Assembly (NCBI RefSeq): GCF_049389645.1
Contig: NZ_CP186540.1
Span: forward strand, 1,612,001-1,676,000
Direction of reading: 5' to 3'
From: Alkalibacterium sp049389645
GTDB taxonomy: Bacteria > Bacillota > Bacilli > Lactobacillales > Carnobacteriaceae_A
Length of the DNA: 64,000 bases
Shown: in pieces, positions 55,497 to 63,307 of the stretch
Numbering within the stretch: the first letter of the stretch is position 1
Layout: each line of letters opens with the position of its first letter
The notes under the pieces: generated by a model
The model's database searches: none
Told to the model about the DNA's origin: nothing
The model's input: only the letters and a program-made list of their open reading frames with translations
Program-made: the position numbers and the translations under genes

Positions 55497-56396
55497 ATGT
55501 TAGAAGTAAAAGACATACAGAAAACGTTCGGGTCGCTCACGGCAGTGGATGATTTGAATTTCACCATTAAACCGGGCGAAATCATGGGTTTGATCGGTCA
55601 AAATGGTGCAGGTAAGACCACGACGTTTCGGATCATATTAAAGTTACTCACTCCGGATAAAGGTGATGTGTTCTGGAATGAGCATCATTTAACAACAAAG
55701 ACGTTCGATAAAATAGGCTACTTGCCAGAGGAACGCGGTCTGTATCCAAAGGTTTCTATCGAAAACCAATTGCTCTATTTTGCCCAGTTGCGTGGCAAGA
55801 AAAAGAGTGAGATCAAACCGTTGATCGATCAGTGGTTGGATAGATTTGAAGTAAAAGGAAAGAAAACAGATAAAGTTAAAACACTATCCAAGGGTAATCA
55901 GCAGAAAGTACAGTTGATATCTACCTTGATCCATCAACCGGAATTAATCATCCTTGACGAACCCTTCAGCGGACTAGATCCTGTAAATGCTGAATTGCTA
56001 GAAGACGGGATCAGAGAAGCGAAGGCAAACGGCGCATGTATTATTTTCTCCAGTCATAATATGAATAATATTGAAGAGTTGTGTGACAGCTTGATCATGT
56101 TGAAAGATGGTAAACCGGTCCTGAATGGAACAGTCAGGGATATCCGGCAACAATTTGGTCGGACCAAGCTCTTTTTGGAATCAGACTTGACCCCTGAGGA
56201 ATTGCACCTATTCCCCGGTGTCAAGAGCGTTGAGAAAACAAACGATGGCATTGACGTCGTTTACTTAACTGAAACAGAAGACGGAAAGGCTATTTTCGAT
56301 GCCGCGACTAAAAACGGGTATATTCCAACCTTTAGTCAACAGCCACCGACCCTGGAAGAGATTTTTAAACGATTGGCTGGTGAAAAGAATGAATAA
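55497..56396 (+). CDS. ABC transporter ATP-binding protein (NatA-like)
   Basis: Cytoplasmic ATPase of 299 residues. Walker A is GQNGAGKTT, signature LSKGNQQKVQ, Walker B LIILDEPFSGLDP, H-loop SSHNM; the C-terminal 80 residues follow the DUF4162-type extension of exporter ATPases (TKLFLESDLTPEEL). It resembles Bacillus NatA, the ATPase of a Na+ exporter, but the substrate may differ. AGAAGGAGAG precedes the ATG. It overlaps the permease gene by 8 bases. Confidence 0.9.
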   Translation: MLEVKDIQKTFGSLTAVDDLNFTIKPGEIMGLIGQNGAGKTTTFRIILKLLTPDKGDVFWNEHHLTTKTFDKIGYLPEERGLYPKVSIENQLLYFAQLRGKKKSEIKPLIDQWLDRFEVKGKKTDKVKTLSKGNQQKVQLISTLIHQPELIILDEPFSGLDPVNAELLEDGIREAKANGACIIFSSHNMNNIEELCDSLIMLKDGKPVLNGTVRDIRQQFGRTKLFLESDLTPEELHLFPGVKSVEKTNDGIDVVYLTETEDGKAIFDAATKNGYIPTFSQQPPTLEEIFKRLAGEKNE

Positions 56397-57669
56397 ATAT
56401 TGGGTGATCACAAAAGAAGTATATAAAAAGAATATCAAATCTTTCGGTTTTCTCATCATGGTGCTGTCGCCACTTATTGTCGTGGCCTTCATCGCCGGAT
56501 TGACTTATTACTTCTCCCAAGAAGAACAGCAGACCCCTGACTTGCCGATTGCTGTTATTGCAGAAGACGAAGGCATCAATCAGCTCTTTTCAAACGAAGA
56601 GTGGACCCTCGAAGTGAATGAAGCAATCGAGACTGAACAGGAAGCAGAAGAAGCGTTACTGGATGAATCCATTGGAGGTTACCTCGTAGCGGAGGTTGTG
56701 GACGGAACGATCCAGGCAGAACTTGTCCACACGAATGAATTATCAGATCAGGTACCAATGATACAAGAAGCCTTATCGACCTATCAAACGATGTTAAGAG
56801 CCGATCAACTGGACTTGGCACCAGAAGCAATGCAGGCTCTTTCAGAACCTGCACTTCTGGAAAATCGATTGGTGAGTATTGATGAAGGAACTCTTGCGGA
56901 AGAGGATTTTGCTGATCAGTTTATTCAACAAGGCGGGGCTTACTTTGTCAGTATTGCCATCATGATCTTTATCATGACTTATGCCGGTATCATTGCCGAA
57001 GAAGTTGCCAACGAAAAAGGCACGCGCATTATGGAAGTGATTTTATCCAGTGCCAGTGCAACGAATCACTTCTTTGGCAAACTGACGGGCGTCATGCTGA
57101 TCCTCTTAACACAGTTAGCTATTTATGCTTTGGTTGGGGGTGCTGCTTATCTCTACTTCAGAGATTTTCAATTCATTCAAGACATTGTTGGCGGTTTGGA
57201 TATAGCCAGCATATTGCAGGAGCTGATGGGTTATACCCTCATCTTCTTTATTGCAGGCGTGCTGATGTATGTGGTACTGGCTGCTTTCTTCGGGTCCTTA
57301 GCCACCAAGATGGAAGATGTGAATAAGGCCGTCACGCCGATCGTCTTCCTGGCATTGACCGGGTTCTATGTGGGCATGTTTGCTTTAAGTGCGCCGGATA
57401 ATTCATTTGTCGCAGTGTTCTCATATATCCCGCTCTTTACACCGTTTGTCATGCCGTTCAGGATAGCAGCCGGGACTGTTTCTACTTTTGGCATTTGGCT
57501 ATCGATCTTTGGAACAGTTGGTTTTGCCGTTGTGATTTCGATCATATCCTTGGCTTTCTATCGTTCCAACGTCTTGATTTACTCTGATACAAACTTGCTG
57601 GGGACCATCAAACGTTCATGGAGTATCATGCAGAGCAACAGAAAAGCCAGTAAAAACAATACAGCCTGA
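56389..57669 (+). CDS. ABC transporter permease (NatB-like)
   Basis: Membrane protein of 426 residues. One N-terminal helix (SFGFLIMVLSPLIVVAFIAG) is followed by a large acidic extracytoplasmic domain to about 180, then five to six helices. ABC-2 marks include EEVANEKGTRIMEVILSSASATNHFFGK. The partner is the ATPase at 55497. Members include the Na+ exporter NatB; other substrates are possible. The ATG at 56389 with GGTGA inside the upstream gene indicates coupling. The frame is open further upstream but that overlaps the ATPase. Confidence 0.88.
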   Translation: MNKYWVITKEVYKKNIKSFGFLIMVLSPLIVVAFIAGLTYYFSQEEQQTPDLPIAVIAEDEGINQLFSNEEWTLEVNEAIETEQEAEEALLDESIGGYLVAEVVDGTIQAELVHTNELSDQVPMIQEALSTYQTMLRADQLDLAPEAMQALSEPALLENRLVSIDEGTLAEEDFADQFIQQGGAYFVSIAIMIFIMTYAGIIAEEVANEKGTRIMEVILSSASATNHFFGKLTGVMLILLTQLAIYALVGGAAYLYFRDFQFIQDIVGGLDIASILQELMGYTLIFFIAGVLMYVVLAAFFGSLATKMEDVNKAVTPIVFLALTGFYVGMFALSAPDNSFVAVFSYIPLFTPFVMPFRIAAGTVSTFGIWLSIFGTVGFAVVISIISLAFYRSNVLIYSDTNLLGTIKRSWSIMQSNRKASKNNTA

Positions 57670-57710
57670 TCAACATTATCTGTTTATCTGATCAGGATCA
57701 TCATTATAAT

Positions 57711-57752
57711 CAAAGCCCCTAAGGTTGTGACTTCAATCTTAGGGGCTTTTTA
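57711..57752 (+). terminator. Terminator of the ABC exporter operon
   Basis: AAAGCCCCTAAG pairs with CTTAGGGGCTTTTT. Confidence 0.9.
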
Positions 57753-57887
57753 AATGCTCGCTGATCCCACCGTATAAGTATGCTCTAAGCTGCATTAATA
57801 GAAGTGTTTAAAAATTCTAATTGGATTCAATCAATGATACCGTTTACCATGAACTCTGTTAATACTATTATTTTAGGAGTGAAGAGT

Positions 57888-58763
57888 TTGGATAAATTGA
57901 TATTTCACGATATGAAGCTGTACTGGCTGGAAGGTGGAGTTGTATCTTTTGATGGAGGAGCTATATTTGGCGTAGTACCTAAACCACTTTGGAGTAAACG
58001 GTACCCGGCAAACGAGTTTAATCAGATCGAACAGGCCACTGATCCCATACTCATCCAATACTGTAACAAAAATTATCTGATCGATACAGGTATTGGAAAT
58101 GGGAAGTTTACGGACAAAAAAAAGCGGAATTTTGGTGTACGTGAAGAGTCTAAAGTTAAAGAAAACTTAACTGAATTTGAACTTACAGAAGAAGAAATCG
58201 ATGTTGTGCTGATGACACATATGCATTTTGATCATGCAAGTGGTCTGACACGTTTTGAAAACGGAAAATTTGTATCCGTCTTTCCAAATGCGGAAATTTA
58301 TGTGAATGAAAAAGAATGGGATGAGGTAAGGGATCCCAACAGTCGCTCGAAAAGTACCTACTGGAAAGAAAACTGGAAAGCCATTCATGATCAGGTGATC
58401 ACTTATAAAGAAAAGTGTGAACCAGCAAAAGGCATTGAGATGATTCATACAGGAGGTCACAGTGATGGTCATGCGATTATTAGATTGACCCAGAATAACG
58501 AGACCCTGATACATATGGCGGACATCATGTCTACGCATGCGCATCAAAATCCTTTATGGGTAATGGCCTATGATGACTACCCTATGGATGCTCTTTTTGC
58601 CAAGGAGAAGTGGATGAAAGAAGCATATGAAAATAATTATGCGTTCATTTTCTATCATGATGCCTATTATCGAATGATCAAATGGGACAATGAAGGGAAA
58701 GAAATCGTGTCATCGTTAGGACGCTCCAAAGAAAAATATATCGATCCAATAAATAGTTATTAG
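57888..58763 (+). CDS. MBL-fold metallo-hydrolase (YtnP-like)
   Basis: Metallo-beta-lactamase fold protein of 291 residues with the dinuclear metal motif THMHFDHAS and later ligands in HTGGHSDGHA and HMADIM. The start (YWLEGGVVSFDGGAIFGVVPKPLW) and YPANEFNQIE closely follow Bacillus YtnP, reported to degrade N-acyl homoserine lactones and streptomycete signals; other members are lactonases or esterases of unknown use. The TTG at 57888 with TAGGAG 8 bases upstream is preferred over the ATG-led extension at 57804. It lies alone between a terminator and the OFA transporter leader. Confidence 0.88.
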   Translation: MDKLIFHDMKLYWLEGGVVSFDGGAIFGVVPKPLWSKRYPANEFNQIEQATDPILIQYCNKNYLIDTGIGNGKFTDKKKRNFGVREESKVKENLTEFELTEEEIDVVLMTHMHFDHASGLTRFENGKFVSVFPNAEIYVNEKEWDEVRDPNSRSKSTYWKENWKAIHDQVITYKEKCEPAKGIEMIHTGGHSDGHAIIRLTQNNETLIHMADIMSTHAHQNPLWVMAYDDYPMDALFAKEKWMKEAYENNYAFIFYHDAYYRMIKWDNEGKEIVSSLGRSKEKYIDPINSY

Positions 58764-58869
58764 AAAAGTCCAAAAGTATGAATCGCTAATTATCTGTTTG
58801 GGTTCAAACCTGTTGGAACCAGATTCTTAGTTTGAAAAGAGGTAGGTTGGATATGTGGTAATTGGTTTG

Positions 58870-58954
58870 ATTAATCAAACTAATAGTTTCTATAACTTTT
58901 GGTAAGTAGACGGATAAAGATAAAGTAAGTTAATCTATATTGTAAGCGGTTAAA
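58870..58954 (+). promoter_or_regulatory. Leader A: LysR-type box, promoter and cre-like site before the OFA transporter gene
   Basis: ATTAATCAAACTAATAG (58870-58886) holds a T-N11-A box. After 19 bases comes GTAGAC (58906-58911, a possible -35), GTTAAT 17 bases on (58929-58934), and TTGTAAGCGGTTAAA (58940-58954), close to the CcpA cre consensus. Spacing is shared with leaders B and C. Confidence 0.6.
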
Positions 58955-59013
58955 CTAAAAGTGGATGTAAGGGTGAAATAGAGTGCAATATACAACTCAT
59001 AGGAGGAAAAAAT

Positions 59014-60216
59014 ATGAAAAAACAGAAAAACAGATGGCTCATTTTGATGGCGGCTATCGTTATCAATCTATCACTCGGAGCCGGGTACGCGTGGTCGGTT
59101 TTTCAGTCAGCATTACTGGACGTCAATCCTGATTGGGCATTGAGTGACACATCATTGGCTTTCAGTATTTCTTTTGCAATGGTCCCGGTGGGGATGATAA
59201 TCTGTGGGCCGATCGTAGATAAACATGGCGGGAAGAAAATAGTATTCGCATCAGGCATTTTATTTGGTGTAGGAATGTTTGCGACAGGTTTCGTCAATAG
59301 CATTCCCATGTTATACCTCACTTACGGACTGATCCTGGGTCTTGGCATTGGAGCCGGGTATGGTACGGTAACAGCACTGACCATGAAATGGTTCCCTGAT
59401 AAAAAAGGGTTGGCAGGCGGTTTGACAGCAGCCGGCTTTGGTTCAGGGGCAATTATCTTGGCACCAATAGCAAAAAGTATGATCGACAGTATCGGCGTCA
59501 ATGATACATTCAAGATTCTAGGCGGGATTTTATTTGTAGTCATTTGTTCAGCCTCATTTATAATGGAAAATCCTCCTGCAAAACCACAGGTGGCAGGTGT
59601 AGTTTCAGAAAAAGATAGCACGTACAAAGAAATGCTTCGTGATACTGATTTTTGGATATTGTGGGGGGTTTACACCTTTGCAGCTACAAGTGGAATGATG
59701 ATCATTGGACACGCAGCAAACCTGGCAGAGTATTACTCTCTGGGAGCAGGAGCAATCATCGTTATGGTCGTAGGACTGGCAAATACGATCGGAAGAATTT
59801 TCTGGGGATCGGTATCTGACAGAATTGGAAGATATAAAACGGTCGCAACCATGTTTGTCGTTTCCGGAACAGGCTTAATAATGTTGAATTTAACTGAAAC
59901 GCTTGGAGTTGTAGCAGGTGTTCTTGGATTGATATTTATTGCCCTGTCATTTGGTGGATTTCTGGGATCTTTCCCGGGCATCACTGCCGAAAACTGGGGA
60001 GCATCTAAAGCAGCGGCCAACTATGGATGGATGTTCACGGCATATGGGATTGCTGCACTTCTAGGACCATCTCTTGCTTCAACTATCAGAGAATCAACTG
60101 GAAGTTATTCCATGGCACTGAGTATCTCTACGGTAATGGCAATCATGGGGATTGCATTGATTATGTTATATATGAAACGCGCTAATAAGTACGTAGCGGT
60201 GTCTGAATCTATATAA
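59014..60216 (+). CDS. MFS transporter, OFA (oxalate/formate antiporter) family
   Basis: Membrane carrier of 400 residues with 12 predicted helices. OFA features are the start NRWLILMAAIVINLSLGAGYAWSVF, the motif A-like loop GPIVDKHGGKK, GAGYGTVTALTMKWFPDKKGLAGGL and GRIFWGSVSDRIGR. The family moves small carboxylates such as oxalate, formate, pyruvate or lactate; the substrate here is not determined. GGAGG precedes the ATG. It shares its leader type with the acyl-CoA dehydrogenase and thiolase genes, so an organic acid entering CoA-dependent catabolism is likely. That link is inference. Confidence 0.88.
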   Translation: MKKQKNRWLILMAAIVINLSLGAGYAWSVFQSALLDVNPDWALSDTSLAFSISFAMVPVGMIICGPIVDKHGGKKIVFASGILFGVGMFATGFVNSIPMLYLTYGLILGLGIGAGYGTVTALTMKWFPDKKGLAGGLTAAGFGSGAIILAPIAKSMIDSIGVNDTFKILGGILFVVICSASFIMENPPAKPQVAGVVSEKDSTYKEMLRDTDFWILWGVYTFAATSGMMIIGHAANLAEYYSLGAGAIIVMVVGLANTIGRIFWGSVSDRIGRYKTVATMFVVSGTGLIMLNLTETLGVVAGVLGLIFIALSFGGFLGSFPGITAENWGASKAAANYGWMFTAYGIAALLGPSLASTIRESTGSYSMALSISTVMAIMGIALIMLYMKRANKYVAVSESI

Positions 60217-60232
60217 ATCGATTCATATAGAT

Positions 60233-60271
60233 TAAAAGAGCTGTTATCAGAAAAGATAACAGCTCTTTTTT
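60233..60271 (+). terminator. Terminator of the OFA transporter gene
   Basis: AAAAGAGCTGTTATC pairs with GATAACAGCTCTTTTTT. Confidence 0.92.
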
Positions 60272-60384
60272 CTATATACTCAAATGATTATGAGTAGTTA
60301 TGTACTCTTTTTTGACTCGTATATGGTAAGTCAGCTATTGCTTTAATGATTCTATGCACTTATGCATTGGCTTTCGACTGAATA

Positions 60385-60470
60385 ATTAGTTGAACTAATA
60401 GCTTCTATTACTATTGGTAAGTAGACTAACTTGGACAAAGTGAGTTAATCTAGTCTTGTAAGCGGTTAAA
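60385..60470 (+). promoter_or_regulatory. Leader B: perfect LysR-type palindrome, promoter and cre-like site before acyl-CoA dehydrogenase gene
   Basis: ATTAGTTGAACTAAT (60385-60399) is a perfect 7-1-7 inverted repeat with T-N11-A. GTAGAC lies at 60421-60426, GTTAAT 17 bases later (60444-60449), and TTGTAAGCGGTTAAA at 60456-60470. If transcription starts near 60456, the palindrome centre is at about -64, the normal place for a LysR recognition site. Confidence 0.68.
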
Positions 60471-60528
60471 GTATGAGTGGAAATGTATGAAATGGAGTGG
60501 AAAATAAAACTAAAAGGAGATCAATCTC

Positions 60529-61746
60529 ATGGAAAAAACTATGATGAAAGAACGAATCAATGTAAAGGACTTTTATCCAACAGATCTTTTTGAATATTCA
60601 AGTGGACTTACAGAGGGTGAACTTGACGTGCTGAATAATATGCGTAAGGCACTGGAGGAACATGTTTATCCAGTGATCAATGACCATTATGAAAATGCTA
60701 AATTTCCTTATCAAGCCTGGAATGAAGTGGCTAAAACACGTTTTATGGACGATCCAAAACTATTTTCAGGCCGTGAAGATGAGATGAAGACGAGTGAGTT
60801 GTTTAATGTATTCAGGTACTTTGAACTGGCTAAAATGGATCCAAGTATTGCGACTTTCTACACCGTTCATGGGGGACTATTTTATGCTTCGTTGTTATAC
60901 GGAGGTTCTGAAGAGCAAATCGAACGCTGGGCATCGAAGGTGACATCATTCGAATACAGTACGTGTTTTGGTCTGACCGAACCTGAACATGGATCAGATA
61001 TCGCAGGTGGGCTGTCAACAAGTGCACGACGCGAAGGGGATACCTGGGTAATAAACGGAGAGAAACGCTGGATCGGTGGAGCGGATAAAGCGGATGAGAT
61101 CGTTATCTTTGCTCGTGACGAAGAAGATAAGCAGGTTAAAGCCTTTATTGTGCCGGGTCAGGCGGAAGGTTTATCTGTTGAAAACATCAAAAATAAAATA
61201 TCTTTACGCATGCTTCCAAACGGACACATCACCATGAAAGACGTTAGAGTAGGGGATGATCGTCGTTTAGTGAATGTCAATTCCTTTAAAGATGTATCAG
61301 CTATCCTTCGCACGACTCGAGCAGACATTTCACATTTGGCAACAGGTTTAGCTGCCGGTGCGTTTGAAGCGGCCTTGAAATACGTTAAACAGCGTGAACA
61401 GTTTGGTAAGAAATTGGGGTCATTCCAATTGGTTCAAGAGAAGCTGGCTATCATGCAGGCAAACGTAAATGCTTGCTTATCATATTCTGTCCGTCTGGCA
61501 CAGATGCAAGAAGAAGGAAACTACATCGAAGTCAATTCTTCACTTGCTAAAATGCATAATGCACTACGTATGCGTGAAACAGTAGCGTTGGCACGGGAAG
61601 TTGTCGGTGGAAATGGGATCACATTGGATACAGATGTTGCCCGTTTCTTTACTGATGCGGAAGCCATTTATTCCTATGAAGGCACGCATGAGATCAATGC
61701 TCTTATCGTTGGCAGACATCTGACAGGTAAAAGCGCATTTATTTGA
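60529..61746 (+). CDS. Acyl-CoA dehydrogenase family protein
   Basis: FAD enzyme of 405 residues that oxidises an acyl-CoA to the enoyl-CoA. It has FGLTEPEHGSDIAGG (flavin and substrate contact), NGEKRWIGGADKAD, REQFGKKLGSFQLVQEKLA, and YSYEGTHEINALIVGR with the catalytic Glu of the YEGT motif. The last motif and RWIG are typical of the glutaryl-CoA dehydrogenase / plant acyl-CoA oxidase 4 branch. An electron acceptor (ETF) gene is not in the window; an oxidase using O2 is possible. AAAAGGAG precedes the ATG. Such enzymes are uncommon in lactic acid bacteria. The substrate chain is unknown. Confidence 0.9.
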   Translation: MEKTMMKERINVKDFYPTDLFEYSSGLTEGELDVLNNMRKALEEHVYPVINDHYENAKFPYQAWNEVAKTRFMDDPKLFSGREDEMKTSELFNVFRYFELAKMDPSIATFYTVHGGLFYASLLYGGSEEQIERWASKVTSFEYSTCFGLTEPEHGSDIAGGLSTSARREGDTWVINGEKRWIGGADKADEIVIFARDEEDKQVKAFIVPGQAEGLSVENIKNKISLRMLPNGHITMKDVRVGDDRRLVNVNSFKDVSAILRTTRADISHLATGLAAGAFEAALKYVKQREQFGKKLGSFQLVQEKLAIMQANVNACLSYSVRLAQMQEEGNYIEVNSSLAKMHNALRMRETVALAREVVGGNGITLDTDVARFFTDAEAIYSYEGTHEINALIVGRHLTGKSAFI

Positions 61747-61813
61747 AAATAGTCAATGTAATTAAACGGCAGTATGTAATCAAAGGTCCATTCTTTTCTT
61801 GAAACAGTAAAAC

Positions 61814-61870
61814 TAAACGCTTCCCAACAGAGCTGTTGAATTATCCAGCGCAGTCGGGGGAGCGTTTTTT
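61814..61870 (+). terminator. Terminator of the acyl-CoA dehydrogenase gene
   Basis: AAACGCTTCCC pairs with GGGGGAGCGTTTTTT around a loop of about 30 bases. Confidence 0.75.
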
Positions 61871-62012
61871 ACTGAAATGGATTCATAACAATAGAAGACA
61901 GAGGCAGTAAGTTTTAGTAGAATTAATTTGAACTTGTTACCGCTTTATCCAAATAACTGCTATACTTATTAAGATAATTAAAAAAGATTAAGAATAGTAA
62001 GGAGGGGAACCG

Positions 62013-62915
62013 ATGGACATTACTCAAATGAAATATTTTATTACCATTATAGAATGTGGCTGTAATCTTTCGGTAGCGGCCAAACGTATTCACATCTCTC
62101 AATCCGCATTAAGTCAGTTTATTACTCATTTTGAAAAAGATGAAGAAGTCGAATTGTTTGTTCGGAAAAACGGGAGACTGGATGGTCCCACATCCAGCGG
62201 GAAAAGAGTTTACAAACATGCTCTGGAAATTGTTAGTATGCATAAAGAAATGGAAGATATGATCAGAAAAGAAGCAGCCAAGCAAAAAGGAACGATTCGC
62301 ATCGGCCTTCCGTCATTAATATTGACCGTGCTTTTCACTAATTTTTTCTCGAAATTCATCATAGAAAATCCTGATATTAAAATCGAATTGGTTGAAGAAG
62401 GGTCGTATGAGTTGAAGCGAATGTTTTTTGAAAAAGACTTAGATTACGCTGTGCTAGTTGCACCGACCGATTTAGATTCTAAATCATATGAAGAACATGT
62501 CATTCAAATCGATGAATATATTGCGTTCATGAATCCAAAACATCCCTTGGCAAGCCAGGAATCGATTAAATGGAAAGACCTGGATAATTTTCAGATCGGA
62601 ACCTTCAGGGAATCTTTTATAACCAATCGACTGGTCAAAGACAAGATTCGAATGAAAAAATCAAAGGCCGAAGTGACTCTGACAGCTGCTTCGTGGGATT
62701 TTCTAGTGGAAACAACGAATCATTCAGAAATTGTTTCTATTTTACCCGCACCGATCAAACGGTATTTGAACAACGAGCAGGTTGTAATGAAACCTTTTGA
62801 TGATCCGATTCCATTTAACGTCATGCTCTGTAGACCAGTAAAACCCTCGTATACACCTGTGGAAACGTTTATCCACGAATCGATGCTGAGTTACTTTTAT
62901 CAACCGATCGATTGA
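62013..62915 (+). CDS. LysR-family transcriptional regulator
   Basis: Regulator of 300 residues. The N-terminal winged helix spans residues 1-60 (MDITQMKYFITIIECGCNLSVAAKRIHISQSALSQFI), a linker helix follows, and a type 2 periplasmic-binding-like effector domain begins near 90 (GTIRIGLPSLILTVLF). AAGGAGGGG precedes the ATG. It lies between the acyl-CoA dehydrogenase and thiolase genes and is the obvious candidate to bind the T-N11-A boxes in their leaders. A related stretch, ATTAATTTGAACTTG, occurs 90 bases before its own start (about 61922-61936), suggesting autoregulation. TATACT at about 61961 may be its -10. The effector is unknown. Confidence 0.9.
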   Translation: MDITQMKYFITIIECGCNLSVAAKRIHISQSALSQFITHFEKDEEVELFVRKNGRLDGPTSSGKRVYKHALEIVSMHKEMEDMIRKEAAKQKGTIRIGLPSLILTVLFTNFFSKFIIENPDIKIELVEEGSYELKRMFFEKDLDYAVLVAPTDLDSKSYEEHVIQIDEYIAFMNPKHPLASQESIKWKDLDNFQIGTFRESFITNRLVKDKIRMKKSKAEVTLTAASWDFLVETTNHSEIVSILPAPIKRYLNNEQVVMKPFDDPIPFNVMLCRPVKPSYTPVETFIHESMLSYFYQPID

Positions 62916-63005
62916 GGGTTTATCGGCTCATGATAAATAAAAGAAAATGTATAGTTTATATTAAAATGTTTATTTATATAAGATAGTGAAAAAATATACT
63001 TTACC

Positions 63006-63030
63006 GAATTTAAAAATTACTTTTAAATTC
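63006..63030 (+). repeat. Short inverted repeat after the LysR gene
   Basis: GAATTTAAAA and TTTTAAATTC flank a 5-base loop. There is no T run. The role is unclear, perhaps transcript end protection. Confidence 0.4.
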
Positions 63031-63041
63031 AGTATGTGGTT

Positions 63042-63087
63042 ACAGCCAATGCACTGTTATTAACAGTTGTTTGGCTGTTTTTTTTTT
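63042..63087 (+). terminator. Terminator of the LysR gene
   Basis: ACAGCCAA pairs with TTGGCTGT, with inner ACTGTTA/TAACAGT, followed by nine or more T residues. Confidence 0.85.
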
Positions 63088-63155
63088 GAATAAACAGTTA
63101 GCGTAAATCATTGTGAAAACAGGAGTATGCAATGAGTTTGAATGCCAAGGCAACT

Positions 63156-63240
63156 ATTAATTGAGCTTATAGATGCCTTAATAATTGCTTGGTAGACGAG
63201 GGGCTTGATGGTTGATAATATGGGCTTGTAAACGTTTCAC
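63156..63240 (+). promoter_or_regulatory. Leader C: LysR-type box, promoter and cre-like site before thiolase gene
   Basis: ATTAATTGAGCTTATAG (63156-63172) has a T-N11-A box. GTAGAC is 19 bases on (63192-63197), GATAAT at 63214-63219 is a good -10, and TTGTAAACGTTTCAC (63226-63240) is cre-like. Order and spacing equal those of leaders A and B although the sequence between has diverged. Confidence 0.6.
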
Positions 63241-63307
63241 TCGCGTTTTACAACTTACACTTTAACTTACATTTAACCGTTTAAACTTATACTGGAGGAA
63301 ATTATTC

